17,111 bases of DNA from CAWHPS01 sp963831235 (GTDB lineage Bacteria > Fibrobacterota > OXYB2-FULL-49-7 > JAEUSG01). Made by a program: the position numbers and the translations under genes. The notes beneath the pieces are model-generated. The model had not been told where the DNA came from. It ran no database searches and saw only the letters and a program-made list of their open reading frames with translations. Positions 14,466 through 17,111 of the stretch are shown here, piece by piece; position 1 is the first letter of the stretch; every line of letters starts with the position of its first letter. The stretch covers positions 1 to 17,111 of the forward strand of contig CAWHPS010000051.1 of the NCBI GenBank assembly GCA_963831235.1, written 5' to 3'.

Positions 14466-14530
14466 TCACCCCCTCTCCCCTCTATAGATTTGTTTGTCAA
14501 ATGGGAGAGGGGGATGGGGGGTGAGGGTTT
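14466..14530. repeat. GC-rich palindromic repeat, copy 3
   Basis: CCCCCTCTCCC (14469-14479) and GGGAGAGGGGG (14503-14513) form an 11-bp stem with a 23-base loop. The right flank (14513-14530, GATGGGGGGTGAGGGTTT) is the near-exact reverse complement of the left flank of copy 1 at 8726, so the two are copies of one element seen in opposite orientation. The left flank is short or lost. Confidence 0.75.
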
Positions 14531-14589
14531 GATGCGTGGTTACAACTTTGTCCTGCATCCTTTTATTTATAATGGCTTATTGGCTAATT

Positions 14590-15078
14590 TCAGACTTTCA
14601 CGCCCAGCTTATAAAGCTGATACTTGGCCTCTTCCCGCCACTTTGATGAACTTTCGATCATGAAAAATTTCTTAAATGCATTTATTGCTTTTTTGGGAAA
14701 GTTTAGCATTGTGAAACAAAGACCAATATTAAATAGTGAAGGAGCATGGTTTGGGTTGATTTTCAGGGCTTTGAGGTAATATCTCGCGGCTAATTCGAAT
14801 TGATCGTGGCGGATATAACTGTTTCCAAGCAGGAAGTAGGCCTCATTATGCTCCGGATTTCTCTTAAGACATTGTTCGAGCATGCTTATTGCATCAGCTA
14901 TTTTATCTTTTGATATAAACAGGGTTGCAAGCTTGAAATAATTTTCAGCATCAGCCGGAAATTCAACAATCTTTTTCTGATATTGACGAAAGCTGTTTTC
15001 AATGCCATCACCGGATTCATCGCTCGGAATCGCGTATTCTATGAATTTTGCACCAGTATTTTCTTCCAATTCAATCAA
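14590..15078 (-). CDS. TPR repeat protein
   Basis: 162 residues with no signal peptide, so probably cytoplasmic. After an acidic N-terminus come three tetratricopeptide repeats at about 44-77, 78-111 and 112-145 (for example AYFLLGNSYIRHDQFELAAR), which form helical scaffolds for protein binding. Partner unknown. The start is uncertain. The TTG at 15078 overlaps the ispF stop (TTGA), but GGAG touches it; the TTG at 15069 is 9 bases from that GGAG and may be the real start. No ATG lies near. The overlap implies translational coupling to ispF. It is the last gene of the minus-strand operon, and no clear terminator follows it. Confidence 0.8.
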   Translation of the reverse strand: MIELEENTGAKFIEYAIPSDESGDGIENSFRQYQKKIVEFPADAENYFKLATLFISKDKIADAISMLEQCLKRNPEHNEAYFLLGNSYIRHDQFELAARYYLKALKINPNHAPSLFNIGLCFTMLNFPKKAINAFKKFFMIESSSKWREEAKYQLYKLGVKV

Positions 15079-15563
15079 CTCCTTTTTTTCTGCAATAAAA
15101 CAACGGCGCTTGCTGCAATACCTTCGCCGCGTCCAACAAACCCAAGACGTTCAGTTGTAGTGGCCTTAACAGACACGTGATCAGGCTTCACACCGAGGAT
15201 TCCAGCAATGGTCTTTTGCATTGACCCGATGTGCGGTGCCATCTTAGGTGCCTCTGCCATTATTACTGAATCAACATTACCAACTGAATATCCCTTCTTA
15301 AGTATAAGTCTATGAATCGCCGTAAGCAAGGATTTGCTGTCAGCATTTTTGAATGCTTTGTCTGTGTCAGGGAAGTGAAGACCGAGGTCACCCAGTGCAA
15401 GGGCCCCAAGAAGCGCATCGCCGATTGCATGCAGCAGGACATCAGCATCACTGTGGCCCAGGAGCCCTTTTTTATATGGGATGTTCTGGCCGCCAATTAT
15501 AAGCTGCCTTTTTGCAACAAGACGGTGAACGTCAAAACCATAACCTATGCGAATGTCTTTCAT
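15075..15563 (-). CDS. ispF: 2-C-methyl-D-erythritol 2,4-cyclodiphosphate synthase
   Basis: Closes the cyclic diphosphate in the MEP isoprenoid pathway, releasing CMP. 162 residues, the usual length. Metal (Zn) ligands D11 and H13 in GYGFDVHRL and H45 in LLHAIGDALLGA are present, with the HSDADV loop (37-42) and the C-terminal signature KATTTERLGFVGRGEGIA. It starts 4 bases after the nth stop, with AGG upstream of the ATG, and overlaps the start of the TPR gene. It is not fused to ispD, unlike in some related genomes. Confidence 0.97.
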   Translation of the reverse strand: MKDIRIGYGFDVHRLVAKRQLIIGGQNIPYKKGLLGHSDADVLLHAIGDALLGALALGDLGLHFPDTDKAFKNADSKSLLTAIHRLILKKGYSVGNVDSVIMAEAPKMAPHIGSMQKTIAGILGVKPDHVSVKATTTERLGFVGRGEGIAASAVVLLQKKRS

Positions 15564-15567
15564 AAAA

Positions 15568-16236
15568 TTACCTGCTGTTTGTTACATTAACTTTATTGCA
15601 ATATTCATTGATCTTGCATTTTGAACAGAACGGAGATATTGGCCTGCAAATATTCTGGCCGAATGCGACCAGGAGATCGTTGTAAACTATCCAGTATTTA
15701 ACAGGAAGTATTTTCCTTAATGCGTATTCTGTTTCCTCTGGATTTTGTGTTTTTACCACACCCAGCCTATTGCTTATCCTATGCACATGAGTATCAACAC
15801 AGATACCAGGCAGCCCGAAACCATGAGTAAGTATGAGGTTGGCTGTTTTTCTGCCAACACCATTAAAAGTAAGTAGTGTATCAAGCGATGAAGGTACAAT
15901 GCCATTGAATTCTCGGTTGAGACGTTTGCATATTTCAATTATTGTTTTTGCTTTTGTCCTGTAAAAACCTGCAGGATAAATTGCCTTAATTATGGTATCA
16001 GGGCTCAGACTTGCCATTTTATCAGGTGTGGATGCAAGCTTAAAAAGCTTTTCAGAGGCAAGAGCTGTTGTTTCGTCTTTTGTACGGAGGCTTATGATTG
16101 TTGATATCAAAACCTTGAATGGATCACGCTTCTTTTCGGATAGAGCGGTAACAAAAGGAGTGTGCCATTTACGGTATTCTGATTTAAGGATAGGTATTAT
16201 GCGGTCGAACAGGCCGTTATAGGATTTTTTGGGCAT
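15568..16236 (-). CDS. nth: Endonuclease III (DNA glycosylase/AP lyase)
   Basis: Removes oxidised pyrimidines and cuts abasic sites in base-excision repair. 222 residues. The helix-hairpin-helix FNGVGRKTANLIL (124-136) holds catalytic K130; the catalytic Asp is D148 in ICVDTHVHRISNRLG. The [4Fe-4S] loop is complete: C197-x6-C204-x2-C207-x5-C213. An N-terminal extension of about 10 residues fits the group. The ATG lies inside the end of the STAS gene (20-base overlap), with GAGG 3 bases before it, so translation is coupled. The E. coli active-site Gln (Q41, in LLSAQATD) sits in ISLRTKDE here, the variant typical of this Nth subgroup. Confidence 0.96.
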   Translation of the reverse strand: MPKKSYNGLFDRIIPILKSEYRKWHTPFVTALSEKKRDPFKVLISTIISLRTKDETTALASEKLFKLASTPDKMASLSPDTIIKAIYPAGFYRTKAKTIIEICKRLNREFNGIVPSSLDTLLTFNGVGRKTANLILTHGFGLPGICVDTHVHRISNRLGVVKTQNPEETEYALRKILPVKYWIVYNDLLVAFGQNICRPISPFCSKCKINEYCNKVNVTNSR

Positions 16237-17023
16237 CTGCCTCAGGGTTTAGCTTCTGGTAATAGCGGCAGTCAAGACATTCCTCATTTATATATTCGAA
16301 GGTCACGCCTTCTATTTCACCGATTATCATCCAGCATGGGATTGTTGCTCCGGTCATTTTATAGTGGCAAACAGCACATGGGGTTGCATTATTTGTATTG
16401 TGGCCTTTCCAAAAGTCCCAGCAGCGCAGCGTTTCAGCCTCTTTTTTCTTTTTTTCTTCTTCTTCAGCTTTCCGTTTTGCTTCTCCGGTTTTGATCTCTA
16501 TTTCCTTCTCCTGTATCAGGCGTTCAACATCATCTGCTGAACGTGAAAGGGGTATAATTTTAATGAGCATGGTTGAACGAAGAAGTTCAGCAACAGGTGT
16601 TGCAGGGTTCAAAAGGAAAAATTCCCCGCCCTTTTCCCTGGTTGATTTGAATGCGCGCAGTATGGTCCCAAGAACCTGTGGGTTTATCTGTTTTGTGCTT
16701 GAGCAATCAACAGCGACAAATTTTGCGCCCTCATTTATAAGGCCGTCAAATACCTTTTTAAGATCAGGAAGTCCTTTTTCAGTCATTGATTCAGGAAGGA
16801 AGACCAAAGAGAGATTGGCTTTTTTCTCCACACGGATTGTTTCAGGTTTTTGAAACTCCTTGTAATACTGACATTTCTCGCATTTATGGTTAAGATGTCC
16901 GGAATCATCCATGTTGAAAATCCAGCATTGGGTCCCGGTTTCAGGGGTTTTGCCTGTAAGGCTTTTTGCCAAATCACAGGCATTGAAGAATGCCACAGCT
17001 CCTTTAGTCAAGTCAAAGTCCAT
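16217..17023 (-). CDS. STAS-domain protein with three CW...CxxC metal-binding-like motifs
   Basis: 268 residues. The middle (about 70-165) looks like a STAS domain, the fold of anti-sigma-factor antagonists: strand LSLVFL, then FVAVDCSST (102-110), where the usual phosphorylated Ser/Thr would be, then the helix LGTILRAFKSTREKG. A charged, coiled-coil-like E/K stretch follows (168-199). Three copies of a cysteine motif surround the domain: C33-W, C48-x2-C51-QYY; C201-W, C216-x2-C219-HYK; C230-W, C249-x2-C252-RYY. These look like small metal or Fe-S sites. I recall the name two-CW for such motifs in annotation, unverified. A redox- or metal-sensing regulator is possible. GAGAGG precedes the ATG by 8 bases. 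First gene of the operon with nth, ispF and the TPR gene. I see no convincing promoter in the 88 bases upstream. Confidence 0.8.
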   Translation of the reverse strand: MDFDLTKGAVAFFNACDLAKSLTGKTPETGTQCWIFNMDDSGHLNHKCEKCQYYKEFQKPETIRVEKKANLSLVFLPESMTEKGLPDLKKVFDGLINEGAKFVAVDCSSTKQINPQVLGTILRAFKSTREKGGEFFLLNPATPVAELLRSTMLIKIIPLSRSADDVERLIQEKEIEIKTGEAKRKAEEEEKKKKEAETLRCWDFWKGHNTNNATPCAVCHYKMTGATIPCWMIIGEIEGVTFEYINEECLDCRYYQKLNPEADAQKIL

Positions 17024-17111
17024 TGGATTAGCCTCTCAAAAAAAATTACGTTTAGATATGATTAATAGATAATTTATATTATTTAAGGAAATCAAGACAG
17101 GCACAAACCAT

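Noticed and set aside
14160..14530. tRNA-Cys 3' end as an integration site
   Set aside because: No integrase gene is in the window and no second copy of the tRNA 3' end was found by eye.
8726..14530. Palindromes as a CRISPR array
   Set aside because: Copies are few, far apart, in both orientations and lack regular spacers.
17024..17111. Promoter for the STAS operon at the right edge
   Set aside because: TTGATT is present on the minus strand, but no acceptable -10 lies at the correct distance.

Overview
The window reads as a bacterial chromosome of moderate GC. The mix of genes (CW/CxxC-decorated STAS protein, stand-alone prephenate dehydratase, MEP-pathway ispF, DUF3800 and C4-type small proteins) feels most like a Desulfobacterota (former Deltaproteobacteria) genome, but that is inference from gene content and protein style; no rRNA or marker alignment was possible.

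Region 1 (about 1-2650) is accessory-looking. It holds a C4 zinc-finger-like protein cut by the left edge, a small protein with a recombination/phage-type C-terminal domain, a doubtful antisense membrane ORF, a tandem-HTH protein and a DUF3800 protein, with several inverted repeats in the gaps. Region 2 (2639-6186) is a plus-strand run: a UvrD/PcrA-type helicase whose first 30 codons lie in a different frame from the rest (apparent one-base insertion at 2768), an NlpC/P60 cell-wall hydrolase and prephenate dehydratase (pheA). The helicase has a promoter-like sequence overlapped by an inverted repeat right before its ATG.

Region 3 (6187-12457) is the most interesting. Ribulose-phosphate 3-epimerase (rpe, minus) is divergent from gnd (6-phosphogluconate dehydrogenase), which has a near-consensus promoter. 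gnd is followed by a UxaE-type tagaturonate/fructuronate epimerase, a UxuB-like SDR oxidoreductase and a LarA-family nickel-dependent 2-hydroxyacid racemase/epimerase with its catalytic residues kept. Read together, these genes could convert tagaturonate to fructuronate to mannonate to gluconate, then (after a kinase not seen here) 6-phosphogluconate to ribulose-5-P to xylulose-5-P. That would be a hexuronate route into the pentose phosphate pathway that avoids mannonate dehydratase. This is a hypothesis from gene context.

Region 4 (12458-14590) has an AAA_14/DUF4143 ATPase, a decayed PIN-domain (VapC-like) fragment, tRNA-Cys(GCA) with a good terminator, and two GC-rich palindromes of a repeat family whose third copy sits between gnd and uxaE. 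Region 5 (14590-17023, minus) is a tight housekeeping operon: STAS protein with three CW...CxxC motifs, then nth (endonuclease III), ispF and a TPR protein, with overlapping or nearly touching genes.
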